From NCBI RefSeq assembly GCF_039871875.1, contig NZ_JBDPMD010000012.1:1-64000 (forward strand): 64,000 nt of DNA, written 5' to 3'. Source of the DNA: Sphaerisporangium sp039871875. GTDB taxonomy: Bacteria; Actinomycetota; Actinomycetes; Streptosporangiales; Streptosporangiaceae. Under the pieces are notes generated by a model. It saw only the letters and a list, made by a program, of their open reading frames with translations. It was not told the DNA's origin and did not search any database. Positions 8,416-17,126 of this stretch are shown here, piece by piece; the first letter of the stretch is position 1; every line of letters begins with the position of its first letter. Position numbers and translations under genes: made by a program.

Positions 8416-9314
8416 GGCGCCACCGCCCTTCGCTCCCGCAGCAGCCGCAGGTACACCAGCGCCAGCACCAGGTTGATCAGCAGCACCAGGAACGACACCG
8501 CCGCCCCGAAGCCGAGCCGCCCCCCGGTGAGCGCGACGTTGTAGATGTAGACCGGCAGGATCTCCGAGCGCCCCTCGGGACCGCCCGCGGTGATCTGGAA
8601 CGTCGTGAAGTCGTTGAACGTCCACAGGCTGATCAGCAGCAGGTTGGTCAGCACGTGCCCGCGGATGCGGGGGAACACCACGTCGCGCAGTTGCTGGAAC
8701 GTCGAGGCGCCGGCCAGGCGGGCGGTCTCCAGGTGGGACGGCGGCACGTTCGAAAGCGCCGCGCCGTACAGCATCATCGAGAACGCGGTGCCGCGCCACA
8801 CGTTGAACACGATGATCGACAACATCGGGTGGTCGAGCAGCCAGGCGAACCCCGGGGTGTGCAGCAGCGCGTTCAGCGTGCCCGCGTCCCGGTCCAGCAG
8901 CGCGATCCACAGGAACGCCACCACCGAGGACGGCAGGATCCACGCCAGCAGCACCAGCCCCTCCACGACCCGCTTCACCGGCCCGGCGCGCCCGCGCAGC
9001 GCCCACGCGATGGCGAACCCCAGGCCCGCCTGCCCGGCGATCGCCGAGCCGAGCACGAACTGCACGGTGAGCCACAGCGAGATGTGGAAACGTTCGTCGC
9101 CGAGCGCGGTGGTGTAGTTCTCCAGCCCCACCACCTTCGGATCGGCGGCGGCGAGCCCGGTGAGCCGGAAGTCGGTGAGCCCGAGGTACACCGTCCACAG
9201 CGCCGGGAAGATCAGGAACACCCCGATCAGCACCAGCGCGGGCAGCACGAACCCGGCCGCCCTGCCCCGCCCGAGCCCCGCCGCGTCGGTGTCGTAAGGA
9301 GCCGTGGCCGTCAT
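8412..9314 (-). CDS. ABC transporter permease (first subunit)
   Basis: A 300-residue MalF-like permease: a short cytoplasmic N-terminus, a first helix at about residues 20-42, an extracytoplasmic loop with the usual GLENYTTALGD segment, then the EAA-loop region HLETARLAGASTFQQLRDVVFPRIRG. ATG at 9314 overlaps the stop of the solute-binding protein gene. It pairs with the next permease to form the membrane channel. Confidence 0.9.
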   Translation of the reverse strand: MTATAPYDTDAAGLGRGRAAGFVLPALVLIGVFLIFPALWTVYLGLTDFRLTGLAAADPKVVGLENYTTALGDERFHISLWLTVQFVLGSAIAGQAGLGFAIAWALRGRAGPVKRVVEGLVLLAWILPSSVVAFLWIALLDRDAGTLNALLHTPGFAWLLDHPMLSIIVFNVWRGTAFSMMLYGAALSNVPPSHLETARLAGASTFQQLRDVVFPRIRGHVLTNLLLISLWTFNDFTTFQITAGGPEGRSEILPVYIYNVALTGGRLGFGAAVSFLVLLINLVLALVYLRLLRERRAVAP

Positions 9315-10693
9315 TGCGTGACGTTGGCGGCGCCGCCCACCAGGGCTTCCAGTTTCTTCTGGTACGCGGCGGCGGCCTCGTCCACGGACCTGCCGGAGAC
9401 GATGTCGGCGGTGGCCTCCTGCAGTGCCACCGACACCTGCGGGTACACGGCCAGGCCGGGACGGAAGGAGGTGATGGGCAGCACCTTCTCCGCCATGAAG
9501 CCGAGCATCGGGTCGCCGCTCAGCACCTTGTCGTTGACGTCGGTGCGCGAGGTGATGCGGGCCTCCCCGGCGAGACCCCGCTCGGTGGCCGGCGCCGAAT
9601 GCATGAACGCCAGCAGTTCCCAGGCCAGCGCCGCGTTCTCCGAGTGGGGGTTGAGCACGCGCACCGCCCCGCCGGACATGCTGACGAAGTCCTGCCCGCG
9701 CACGCCCGCGCCGGGCTGCTTGGCCGGGATGAGCGCGTACCCGACCTCGGCGTCGCGGTTTCTCATCGGCGCAACCCCGGCCGTGGGCTCGATCACCGAG
9801 CGCCAGAAGTAGTCGCCCTCGGCCAGCACGCCGATGCGGCCCTCGGCGAACTCCTGGAACGCCTTGTCACGCCCCTGGGCCTCCTGCTGGAGCTTGGGGT
9901 CGCCGAGGCCGCCGCTGTAGATCTGCCGGTAGAAATCGAGCACGTCCTTCAGGCCCTGCGCGGCCCCGGTCCACTTGCCGTCGGCGTACACGCCGAGGCC
10001 GGTGCCCGCGAGCAGCGGCAGCACCCCCTGCATGGTGGTGGCCTCGCCCATGGCGGTGCCCGCGTTGATCTGCAGCGGTGCCGGCACCCCCGCCTTCTTC
10101 AGCGCCGCGCCCGCGTCCAGGATGTCCTGCCAGCTCGTGGGCTGCCAGTCCGTGGGCAGGCCGGCCTTGGCGAACAGGGTCTTGTTGAAGTACAGCACGC
10201 GGCCGTCGGTGCCCTGCGGCAGGCCGTACTTCTTGTCCTCGAAGATGCCGAGGCCCTGCACGGCCTCGGGGATCTGGCTCCAGCCCTCCCACCGGTCGAC
10301 CTGCGCGCCCGCGGTCTCCGTCAGGGGCTTGATGTAGCCGGCCTGGGCGAACTCGCCGACCCAGATGCCGTCGAGGTCGATCACGTCGGCCCCGGCGCCG
10401 GACTTCAGGTCCAGGGCGATCTTGGTCTTGTACTGCTCGTCGTCCACGCCGTTCGGCTGGAACAGCACGTGGACGGTCTTCCCCTTGGCCTTCTGCGCCT
10501 TCTCGAACTCGGGGATCAGCCAGTTCTTCGTCCAGTCGGCGGTCGCGGAGTTCTTGCCGCCGGAGATGGCGTTGGCGGTGATGGTCAGGGTGGTCTCGCC
10601 GGGGGCGGAGGATCCTCCCGAGCCGCAGGCGGCGAGTGTGGCGAGTGACAGCGCGGTGGCGGTGAGCGAGGTGAGCGTGCGCCCCGGTTTCAT
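9311..10693 (-). CDS. Extracellular solute-binding lipoprotein, sugar ABC transporter
   Basis: A 460-residue family-1 solute-binding protein. The N-terminus is a lipoprotein signal with lipobox LAAC at about residues 19-22, followed by GSGGSS; lipidation at that Cys would anchor it outside the membrane. It is the first gene of a minus-strand run with the two permeases, the ATPase and the PHP protein, each overlapping its neighbour by 4 bp. With the downstream GH38 gene, an alpha-mannoside or mannose-containing ligand is the best guess. A palindrome at 10730-10748 lies just upstream. Confidence 0.92.
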   Translation of the reverse strand: MKPGRTLTSLTATALSLATLAACGSGGSSAPGETTLTITANAISGGKNSATADWTKNWLIPEFEKAQKAKGKTVHVLFQPNGVDDEQYKTKIALDLKSGAGADVIDLDGIWVGEFAQAGYIKPLTETAGAQVDRWEGWSQIPEAVQGLGIFEDKKYGLPQGTDGRVLYFNKTLFAKAGLPTDWQPTSWQDILDAGAALKKAGVPAPLQINAGTAMGEATTMQGVLPLLAGTGLGVYADGKWTGAAQGLKDVLDFYRQIYSGGLGDPKLQQEAQGRDKAFQEFAEGRIGVLAEGDYFWRSVIEPTAGVAPMRNRDAEVGYALIPAKQPGAGVRGQDFVSMSGGAVRVLNPHSENAALAWELLAFMHSAPATERGLAGEARITSRTDVNDKVLSGDPMLGFMAEKVLPITSFRPGLAVYPQVSVALQEATADIVSGRSVDEAAAAYQKKLEALVGGAANVTQ

Positions 10694-10729
10694 GGACGAC
10701 CTCCTGGGGGGACGGTGGAGGGCATGCCT

Positions 10730-10748
10730 GTTGTCATGTCACGACAAC
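10730..10748. promoter_or_regulatory. Candidate operator for the mannoside transporter operon
   Basis: GTTGTC and GACAAC form 6-bp arms around the 7-nt spacer ATGTCAC, 37 bp upstream of the solute-binding protein start. A further GACAAT half-site lies at 10751-10756. A possible -10 box (TGTAAT on the minus strand, 10760-10755) overlaps this zone. A repressor here would block the whole minus-strand run. The protein family that binds it cannot be told from sequence. Confidence 0.45.
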
Positions 10749-10916
10749 TCGACAATTACACGCCCGCTGTTCCCGGTAAAGATGCTTTATGGGAGGGATG
10801 AGACGTGATGGGCGAAAGTGGTTCGCGCTGAGCTGATCGTGGGAAGTGCAGACACCACAGCACCACGAGTAGGGTCGGGGCGTAGGAGTCCGAAGAGGCG
10901 TTTGGGAGGGAGTCGC

Positions 10917-11753
10917 GTGTCAGCACAGCGGGACCGGTCGGACCAGTTGTTGTTCCTGGACACGGGATCGACGTCGTTCACCGAGTTCGTCCAGTCCTAC
11001 GCGCCTGGCCTGCTGCCGGCCAGGTTCGAGACGACGGGTTCGATCGGAGATCTGATCCCGCACGCGACCACCATCGTCGCGGCGACGTTCGCCGGCGGTG
11101 TCGTGATGGCGGGCGACCGGCGGGCCACCGCGGGCAATTACATCTCGCAGAAGGACATGGACAAGGTCTTCCGGACCGACGAGTACTCCTGCATGGGCAT
11201 CGCGGGCACCGCCAGCACCGGCATCGAGATGGCCCGGCTCTACTGCGTGGAGCTCGAGCACTACGAGAAGCGCGAGGGCCGCACCCTCTCGGTGGAGGGC
11301 AAGGCCAACCGGCTGGCCACCATGATCCGCGGCAACCTGCCGCTGGCGATGCAGGGCATCGTCGTGGTGCCGCTGTTCGCCGCCTACGACACCGAGGGCG
11401 GCGCCGGCCGCATCTTCTCCTACGACGTCGGCGGCGGCCCGTACGAGCAGAAGAGGTTCGCCGCCATCGGCTCGGGGTCGATCTTCGCCCGCGGCGCGCT
11501 GAAGAAGCTGTACCGCGACGGCGCCACCGCCGAGGAGACCGTGCTGGCCTGCGTGCAGGCGCTGTACGACGCCGCCGACGACGACTCGGCCACCGGCGGT
11601 CCCGACGTCACCCGTAAGATCTGGCCGGCCGTCGCCGTGATCGACGACGAGGGGTTCCGCCGCCTGCCCGACACCGAGGTCGAAAGCCACGTGCGCCAGG
11701 TGCTCGACGCCCGCATGGCCGACCCGGACGGCCCCACCGCCCCGCTGCGCTAG
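10917..11753 (+). CDS. prcB: 20S proteasome beta subunit
   Basis: A 278-residue catalytic subunit of the actinobacterial 20S core. The mature N-terminus is expected at Thr51 in PHA|TTIVAATF, giving a 50-residue propeptide removed on assembly; Thr51 is then the nucleophile. GDRRAT and the later GSGS loop are conserved proteasome features. GTG at 10917 is chosen because GGGAGGG ends 6 nt before it and it gives a propeptide of normal length; an in-frame ATG at 10818 would add 33 residues with no ribosome site. prcA follows 33 bp downstream. Confidence 0.95.
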   Translation: MSAQRDRSDQLLFLDTGSTSFTEFVQSYAPGLLPARFETTGSIGDLIPHATTIVAATFAGGVVMAGDRRATAGNYISQKDMDKVFRTDEYSCMGIAGTASTGIEMARLYCVELEHYEKREGRTLSVEGKANRLATMIRGNLPLAMQGIVVVPLFAAYDTEGGAGRIFSYDVGGGPYEQKRFAAIGSGSIFARGALKKLYRDGATAEETVLACVQALYDAADDDSATGGPDVTRKIWPAVAVIDDEGFRRLPDTEVESHVRQVLDARMADPDGPTAPLR

Positions 11754-11786
11754 TCACAACCCACGGCCACGAGAGGATCACCACCG

Positions 11787-12572
11787 GTGTCCATGCCCTT
11801 TGGATATGTGTCCCCAGAACAGGAGATGCGGGACAAGGCCGATTTCGCGCGGAAGGGCATCGCGCGCGGCCGCAGTGTCGTGGTGCTGCAGTACGAGAAC
11901 GGCATCCTGTTCGTCGCGCCCAACGCGTCGCGGGCCCTGCACAAGATCAGCGAGATCTACGACCGCATCGGCTTCGCCGCGGTCGGCAAGTACAACGAGT
12001 TCGAGGCGCTGCGGCTCGGCGGCATCCGCTACGCCGACATCAACGGCTACACCTACGACCGCGGCGACGTCACCGCCCGCGGCCTCGCCAACCTCTACGC
12101 CCAGTCGCTCGGCATGGTGTTCACCGAGTCGCGCAAGCCGTACGAGGTCGAGCTGGTCGTCGCCGAGGTGGGCGACTCCAGCGCCGACGACCAGATCTAC
12201 CGGCTCACCTTCGACGGCTCGGTCACCGACGAGCACGGCTTCGTGGTCATGGGCGGCGTGGCCGACACGGTGGCCGGCCGCCTCAAGGACCGCTACCAGT
12301 CGGAGATGAGCCTGGAGGACGCGCTGGACGCCGCGCTCGCCGCGCTCACCGAGCCGGGCGGCGAGCGCCCGCCGGTGTCCCAGCTCGAGGTCGCGGTGCT
12401 GGACCGCAACCGCGAGCACCGCAAGTTCCTGCGCCTCGCGGGCCCGCGACTTGAGCGGCTGATCGGCGGCGCCACGTCCCCCGCGGGCGAGGAGGAACCG
12501 GGCGCGCAGGCGGAGAACGGCCCGGCCACGGCACCCCCCGAAGGAGAGATCGACACCGGCTCCGGAGAGTGA
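11787..12572 (+). CDS. prcA: 20S proteasome alpha subunit
   Basis: A 261-residue alpha subunit forming the outer rings and gate of the core particle. The start MPFGYVSPEQEMRDKADFARKGIARG is the standard actinobacterial alpha-subunit N-terminus, and the fold continues to about residue 225, followed by an acidic, Gly/Pro-rich tail of about 35 residues. GTG at 11787 is used because GAGAGGA lies 9 nt upstream; ATG at 11793 would remove only two residues. It is co-transcribed with prcB. Confidence 0.95.
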   Translation: MSMPFGYVSPEQEMRDKADFARKGIARGRSVVVLQYENGILFVAPNASRALHKISEIYDRIGFAAVGKYNEFEALRLGGIRYADINGYTYDRGDVTARGLANLYAQSLGMVFTESRKPYEVELVVAEVGDSSADDQIYRLTFDGSVTDEHGFVVMGGVADTVAGRLKDRYQSEMSLEDALDAALAALTEPGGERPPVSQLEVAVLDRNREHRKFLRLAGPRLERLIGGATSPAGEEEPGAQAENGPATAPPEGEIDTGSGE

Positions 12573-12621
12573 CCTGCAGGAAACCAGGGGAAGATCTCTC
12601 CCGTCCGGCGCCGCAGGGGCA

Positions 12622-12627
12622 TAGTGT
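12622..12627 (+). promoter_or_regulatory. Probable -10 box of a leaderless pafA transcript
   Basis: TAGTGT lies 6 nt before the pafA ATG at 12634, which would place the transcription start at or next to the start codon. There is no Shine-Dalgarno sequence upstream of that ATG. No convincing -35 box is seen. This would give pafA a promoter of its own inside the prc cluster. Confidence 0.45.
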
Positions 12628-12633
12628 GATGTG

Positions 12634-13992
12634 ATGGATCGTCGCATATTCGGCTTGGAGAACGAGTACGGCGTCACCTGCACGTTCCGGGGACAGCGCA
12701 GGCTGTCCCCCGACGAGGTGGCGCGGTACCTGTTCCGCAGAGTCGTGTCCTGGGGCCGATCGAGCAACGTCTTCCTCCGCAACGGCGCCCGGCTGTATCT
12801 CGACGTGGGCAGCCATCCCGAGTACGCCACCCCCGAGTGTGACAACGTCGTGGAGCTGGTCACCCACGACAAGGCGGGTGAGCGCATCCTGGAGGGTCTC
12901 CTCGTGGACGCCGAGAAGCGGCTGCGTGAGGAAGGCATCGCCGGAGACATCTACCTCTTCAAGAACAACACCGACTCGGCGGGCAACTCCTACGGCTGCC
13001 ACGAGAACTACCTCGTGGGCCGGCACGGGGAGTTCGGGCGGCTCGCCGACGTCCTCATCCCGTTCCTGGTCACCCGGCAGATCATCTGCGGGGCCGGCAA
13101 GGTGCTGCAGACGCCGCGCGGCGCGGTCTACTGCGTGTCCCAGCGTGCCGAGCACATCTGGGAGGGCGTCTCCAGCGCCACCACCCGGTCCCGCCCGATC
13201 ATCAACACCCGCGACGAGCCGCACGCCGACGCCGAGCGGTTCCGCCGGCTGCACGTCATCGTCGGCGACTCCAACATGAGCGAGGCCACCATGCTGCTCA
13301 AGGTCGGCGCCACCGACCTCGTGCTGCGCATGGTCGAGGCCGGCACGGTGATGCGTGACCTCAGCCTGGAGAACCCGATCAGGGCGATCCGTGAGGTGTC
13401 CCACGACATGACCGGCCGCCGCCGGGTGCGCCTCGCCAACGGGCGCGAGGCGTCCTCGCTGGAGATCCAGCAGGAGTACCTCTCCAAGGCGCGCGACTTC
13501 GTGGAGCGCCGCGGCGGCGACGCCATCACCCGGCGGGTGCTGGAGTTGTGGGAGCGCACGCTGCGGGCCGTGGAGACCGGCGACCTCGACCTCGTGGCCC
13601 GCGAGATCGACTGGGTGACCAAGTTCCAGTTGATCGAGCGGTACCGCGAGAAGTACGACCTGCCGCTGTCCTCGCCCCGCATCGCCCAGCTCGACCTCGC
13701 CTACCACGACGTCCACCGCAAGCGGGGGCTGTTCTACCTGCTGCAGCGGCGCGGCGCCGTGGAGCGGGTGGCGTCCGACCTGAAGATCTTCGAGGCCAAG
13801 TCGGTGCCGCCGCAGACGACCCGGGCCCGGCTGCGCGGCGAGTTCATCCGCAAGGCCCAGGAGAAGCGGCGCGACTTCACCGTCGACTGGGTGCACCTGA
13901 AGCTCAACGACCAGGCGCAGCGCACCGTGCTGTGCAAGGACCCGTTCCGCAGCGTGGACGAGCGGGTGGACAAGCTCATCGCCGGCATGTGA
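12634..13992 (+). CDS. pafA: Pup-protein ligase PafA
   Basis: A 452-residue member of the glutamine-synthetase-like ligase family that activates the C-terminal Glu of Pup with ATP and joins it to substrate lysines. The N-terminus MDRRIFGLENEYGVTCTF holds the conserved Glu of the nucleotide/metal site, and SHPEYATPECD and NNTDSAGNSYGCHENYL match other conserved blocks. ATG at 12634 is preferred over the GTG at 12631 because orthologs begin MDRRIFG. The stop is 223 bp before the FKBP gene ribosome site. Confidence 0.96.
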   Translation: MDRRIFGLENEYGVTCTFRGQRRLSPDEVARYLFRRVVSWGRSSNVFLRNGARLYLDVGSHPEYATPECDNVVELVTHDKAGERILEGLLVDAEKRLREEGIAGDIYLFKNNTDSAGNSYGCHENYLVGRHGEFGRLADVLIPFLVTRQIICGAGKVLQTPRGAVYCVSQRAEHIWEGVSSATTRSRPIINTRDEPHADAERFRRLHVIVGDSNMSEATMLLKVGATDLVLRMVEAGTVMRDLSLENPIRAIREVSHDMTGRRRVRLANGREASSLEIQQEYLSKARDFVERRGGDAITRRVLELWERTLRAVETGDLDLVAREIDWVTKFQLIERYREKYDLPLSSPRIAQLDLAYHDVHRKRGLFYLLQRRGAVERVASDLKIFEAKSVPPQTTRARLRGEFIRKAQEKRRDFTVDWVHLKLNDQAQRTVLCKDPFRSVDERVDKLIAGM

Positions 13993-14014
13993 GCCGGCCC
14001 CGATGGCGCCCGGT

Positions 14015-14029
14015 GGTGAAAGTTTCACC
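14015..14029. promoter_or_regulatory. 15-bp perfect palindrome containing GAAAGTTTC
   Basis: GGTGAAAGTTTCACC is a perfect palindrome centred on G14022, 23 bp after the pafA stop. It sits inside a wider CCGGTG...CACCGG pair, so it could also fold as a terminator. Its core is the same GAAAGTTTC seen upstream of the chitinase and second sugar-transporter genes. Whether this copy is an operator or an accidental match is unclear. Confidence 0.4.
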
Positions 14030-14239
14030 TGTTCACCGGCGGGCGCCACAGGGGCGCGGTGACGTCCCGCGGGGCTCCTGCCTGCGGTGATGTCATGTCC
14101 GTGTGCCTGATGGCGACCGGAACGCGAGATGTTGACAAGGCGGGGTCAGGCTTCGGCAAGATCACTCGCGGCGGCGGTCTTGGTGGGCACGGCGTTCGGG
14201 TAGTGTGACGCGGACGTGTCGTCTTCCCGAGGGATACCC

Positions 14240-15187
14240 ATGCGCCGACTGGCCGTACTCGCCGCCGCAGTGCCCTTGCTTCTCGCCGCCGCCTGTGGAT
14301 CCGGCGGCGGTACGGCGGCCAAGCCGACCACTCCGGTGTCCGGGGTGAAGGTGGCCGGCGACTTCGGCAAGAAGCCTCAGGTGACGTTCCCCTCCGGCAA
14401 GCCGCCCGGCACCTCCTCCTCCGAGACGATCAAGGAGGGCCAGGGAGACCCGGTCAAGGCCGGCGACCTGGTGGTCACCAACCTGACGGCGTGGAACTGG
14501 GACGGCACGAAGAACGCCGCCACCGGCTCCACCTACGACGACGGCGCCCCGCAGCTCATCAAGGTCGACCAGAAGCTGCCCTCGGTGATCCACAAGGCCT
14601 TCCAGGACGCCAAGCCCGGCGGCCGCTTCCTCGCCGTCGTCGCCAAGGACAGCCTCTCCCCGCAGCAGGCCCAGCAGGCCCAGTCGCAGGGCGCCGACAC
14701 CTCCGCCGCCAGCGTCTTCGTCGTGGACGTCATGAGCGTCGCCACCGCCAAGGCCGCCCAGGGCCAGGCCGTCGACCCCGGCCTGGCCGGCGTGAAACTG
14801 GAGAACCCCGGCGGCGACAAGGCCCCCACCCTCACCACCAAGACCTCCCTCCCCGCCCCCAAGACCCTGGTCAACAAGACCGTCATCAAGGGCACCGGCC
14901 CGCTCGTGAAGTCCGGCCAGACCATCCTCGTCCAGTACACCGGCAAGATCTGGGGCACCGACCTCCAGTTCGACAGCTCCTGGGAACGCGGCGAGCCGGT
15001 GATGTTCCCCATCGGCGCAGGCAAGGTCATCAAGGGCTGGGACCAGTCCCTGGTAGGCGCCACCGTAGGCAGCCGAGTCCTGGTCTCCATCCCCCCGGCC
15101 CTCGGCTACGGCAAGAACGGCTCCGGCGAAAAAATCAAGGGCACCGACACCCTGGTCTTCGTAATCGACGTCCTCGGCGTCTACTGA
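14240..15187 (+). CDS. FKBP-type peptidyl-prolyl isomerase lipoprotein
   Basis: A 315-residue secreted prolyl isomerase. MRRLAVLAAAVPLLLAAACG is a lipoprotein signal with lipobox AAAC. The C-terminal ~105 residues are a canonical FKBP domain (VQYTGKIW, FDSSW, FPIGAGKVIKGWDQ, IPPALGYG). The preceding ~130 residues contain a diverged FKBP-like copy lacking the GYG active-site strand. ATG at 14240 follows GAGGGA with 6-nt spacing; a GTG at 14216 would extend the N-terminus by eight residues. It probably helps fold exported proteins. FKBP genes close to the pafA cluster are usual in actinomycetes. Confidence 0.9.
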   Translation: MRRLAVLAAAVPLLLAAACGSGGGTAAKPTTPVSGVKVAGDFGKKPQVTFPSGKPPGTSSSETIKEGQGDPVKAGDLVVTNLTAWNWDGTKNAATGSTYDDGAPQLIKVDQKLPSVIHKAFQDAKPGGRFLAVVAKDSLSPQQAQQAQSQGADTSAASVFVVDVMSVATAKAAQGQAVDPGLAGVKLENPGGDKAPTLTTKTSLPAPKTLVNKTVIKGTGPLVKSGQTILVQYTGKIWGTDLQFDSSWERGEPVMFPIGAGKVIKGWDQSLVGATVGSRVLVSIPPALGYGKNGSGEKIKGTDTLVFVIDVLGVY

Positions 15188-15234
15188 CCCACCCCACCGG
15201 AGCGGAAGGTCCCCCACCCGCCCCGCTGACCCAC

Positions 15235-15368
15235 TCCGCAGGGACGGGTGGCTCCCGCCCGTCCCACTCCGCACGGCGGTAGGCCCCTCCCGTCCCGGTG
15301 ACCAGCTCCGCAGGGGCGGGTGGCTCCCGCCCGTCCCACTCCGCACGGCGGGAGGCCCCTCCCGTCCC
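15235..15368. repeat. Two tandem copies of a ~71-bp unit
   Basis: The segment beginning CTCCGCAGGG at 15235 recurs at 15306 with nearly the same sequence, including CGGGTGGCTCCCGCCCG, itself a small hairpin, and CACTCCGCACGGCGG. The second copy runs straight into the 116-bp array. No gene is supported here. Confidence 0.8.
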
Positions 15369-16020
15369 GGTGAACGGCCCTCGATCGGCGCCGCGTCGGC
15401 GGGATCCACGTACGGCGAATCCGGCGCCCTGTACGGGGGTGCGCCCGTCTGTCGTCACTGCCCGGCGGGATCGCCCCGGCCTCGGTGAACGGCCCCCTGA
15501 TCGGCGCCGCGTCGGCGGGGTCCACGTACGGCGAATCCGGCGCCCTGTACGGGGGTGCGCCCGTCTGTCATCACTGCCCGGCGGGATCGCCCCGGCCTCG
15601 GTGAACGGCCCCCTGATCGGCGCCGCGTCGGTGGGGTCCACGTACGGTGAATCCGGCGCCTTGTGCGGGGGTGCGCCCGTCTGTCGTCACTGCCCGGCGG
15701 GATCGCCCCGGCCTCGGTGAACGGCCCCCTGATCGGCGCCGCGTCGGTGGGGTCCACGTACGGTGAATCCGGCGCCTTGTGCGGGGGTGCGCCCGTCTGT
15801 CGTCACTGCCCGGCGGGATCGCCCCGGCCTCGGTGAACGGCCCCCTGATCGGCGCCGCGTCGGTGGGGTCCACGTACGGTGAATCCGGCGCCTTGTGCGG
15901 GGGTGCGCCCGTCTGTCGTCACCGCCTGGGCGGGATCGCCCCCGTCCCGGTGAACGGCCACCGATCGGCGCCGCGTCGGCGGGGTTCACGTACGGCGAAT
16001 CCGGCGCCTCGTACGGGGGT
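15369..16020. repeat. 116-bp tandem repeat array, non-coding
   Basis: Units begin at GGTGAACGG at 15369, 15484, 15600, 15716, 15832 and 15949, giving periods of 115, 116, 116, 116 and 117 bp and a last partial unit of about 72 bp. Inner copies differ by only a few bases; the outer two are more diverged. Each unit contains ATCGGCGCCG and TACGG-GAATCCGGCGCC. As 116 is not divisible by three, the overlapping open frames shift from copy to copy and are not protein repeats. The array ends exactly at the stop codon of the next minus-strand gene. Confidence 0.92.
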
Positions 16021-17087
16021 CAGGGCAGGAGGGACGCGGTGTGGCGGCCCGCGGCGGCGGCGGTGAGGAAGGATGCGGGGTCCTGGGGCAGGCTGCGGCC
16101 CATCGTGGACAGGCGTACCGGGGACTTCTCCAGTGCCTCGTACAGTCCGTCGACGGGCACGTGGACGAGTTCGTGGCGGGAGCCGAGCGGGGCGGCGGCT
16201 TCGATGACGCGCTTCCCGAAGGGGCCGGGCAACTCGGGGACCACGACCTGGGCGGGGGCGAGCGCCACGCGGCCGTAAGCCGTGAGCGAGTGGTGGGAGA
16301 CCCCCACGTGCCGCTCCCGGGCGTCGCCTTCACTCACCCGGAGAGACGCCACGGGGCGCCCGGAGAGCACAGAGGCGGCGTTGACGGCCTCCCCGGCGGC
16401 GACGCCGGAGAACCCCCACCGCGTCCCCGTCCCGAGATTCCCGGGGCCCTGGGCGACGACGGCGACCTCGGCGGACAGGACGTGCCGGGCGGCGAGCAAC
16501 CCGGTGTGCAGGGTCACCGCCTCCACGTCCCCCCCGAACGCCTGGCCGGTGGACACGACCCCGCACAACCACCCGATCTCCCGCAGCCGCGCGGCGGCCA
16601 TGGAGAACCACGCGGGCAGCGCGCCACCGTCCGTCATGACGTAAGCCACCCGCACCCCGGGCCGTGCGGCGAACAGCCCGCACAGGACGGCGGGCAGGGC
16701 CGAGTGCAGGTCGGCCACCACGACGGGCATCCCGTGAAGGGAATCGGCCTCCCGCAGGACCTCGTGATGGGGCGACCCCTGCTCGTCCGCCCCGAGGACC
16801 GTCGCCTGCAACGGCGTGTACCGCGCCTTGACCAGGTGCCCCGGACCGGATGGATCTTCCGGCAAACGCTCCGGAATCGCCACGACCATGGCGTACCCTC
16901 CCGTACCAAGGCCCATGGCGAGCGCGGTGGTGTTGAGCAGCACCGTGTCGCCGGGCTCCGGGCGGCCCACCAGAGGGGGGTAGGCCAGCGCCCGGCAGTC
17001 CCCCTCGGGCAGGGTCACGTCCAGTTCCACCGCCCCCGGCCACTCACGCCGGATCGCGATCACCTCGCCCTTGCGCCATCTGATCAC
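16020..17087 (-). CDS. DUF3866-like conserved protein
   Basis: A 355-residue soluble protein beginning MIRWRKGEVIAIRREWPG, the typical opening of the DUF3866 family found in actinobacteria and some other Gram-positives. A glycine-rich central part (TDGGALPAWFSMA, GPGNLGTGTRWGFSG) resembles a Rossmann-like fold, but no biochemical function is known to me. GTG at 17087 is chosen because TACCCT (minus strand, 17100-17095) lies 7 nt before it, the leaderless arrangement common in this window. It is divergent from pafB with only 39 bp between starts. Confidence 0.75.
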   Translation of the reverse strand: MIRWRKGEVIAIRREWPGAVELDVTLPEGDCRALAYPPLVGRPEPGDTVLLNTTALAMGLGTGGYAMVVAIPERLPEDPSGPGHLVKARYTPLQATVLGADEQGSPHHEVLREADSLHGMPVVVADLHSALPAVLCGLFAARPGVRVAYVMTDGGALPAWFSMAAARLREIGWLCGVVSTGQAFGGDVEAVTLHTGLLAARHVLSAEVAVVAQGPGNLGTGTRWGFSGVAAGEAVNAASVLSGRPVASLRVSEGDARERHVGVSHHSLTAYGRVALAPAQVVVPELPGPFGKRVIEAAAPLGSRHELVHVPVDGLYEALEKSPVRLSTMGRSLPQDPASFLTAAAAGRHTASLLP

Positions 17088-17126
17088 GCCGGAAAGGGTA
17101 GCGTTTTCCCCGGGAAAGGAGGCCCG

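Noticed and set aside
15455..15989. Serial 100-residue frames starting MDPTDAAPI in the repeat array
   Set aside because: The period is 116 bp, not a multiple of three, so the frames are created by the DNA repeat and shift between copies.
15369..16020. CRISPR or integron-like array
   Set aside because: The whole 116-bp unit repeats, without variable spacers or attC-type ends.
16041..17126. N-terminal extension of PafB in an open plus-strand frame
   Set aside because: It lies antisense to the DUF3866-like gene; the ATG at 17127 has a strong ribosome site and matches the PafB N-terminus.
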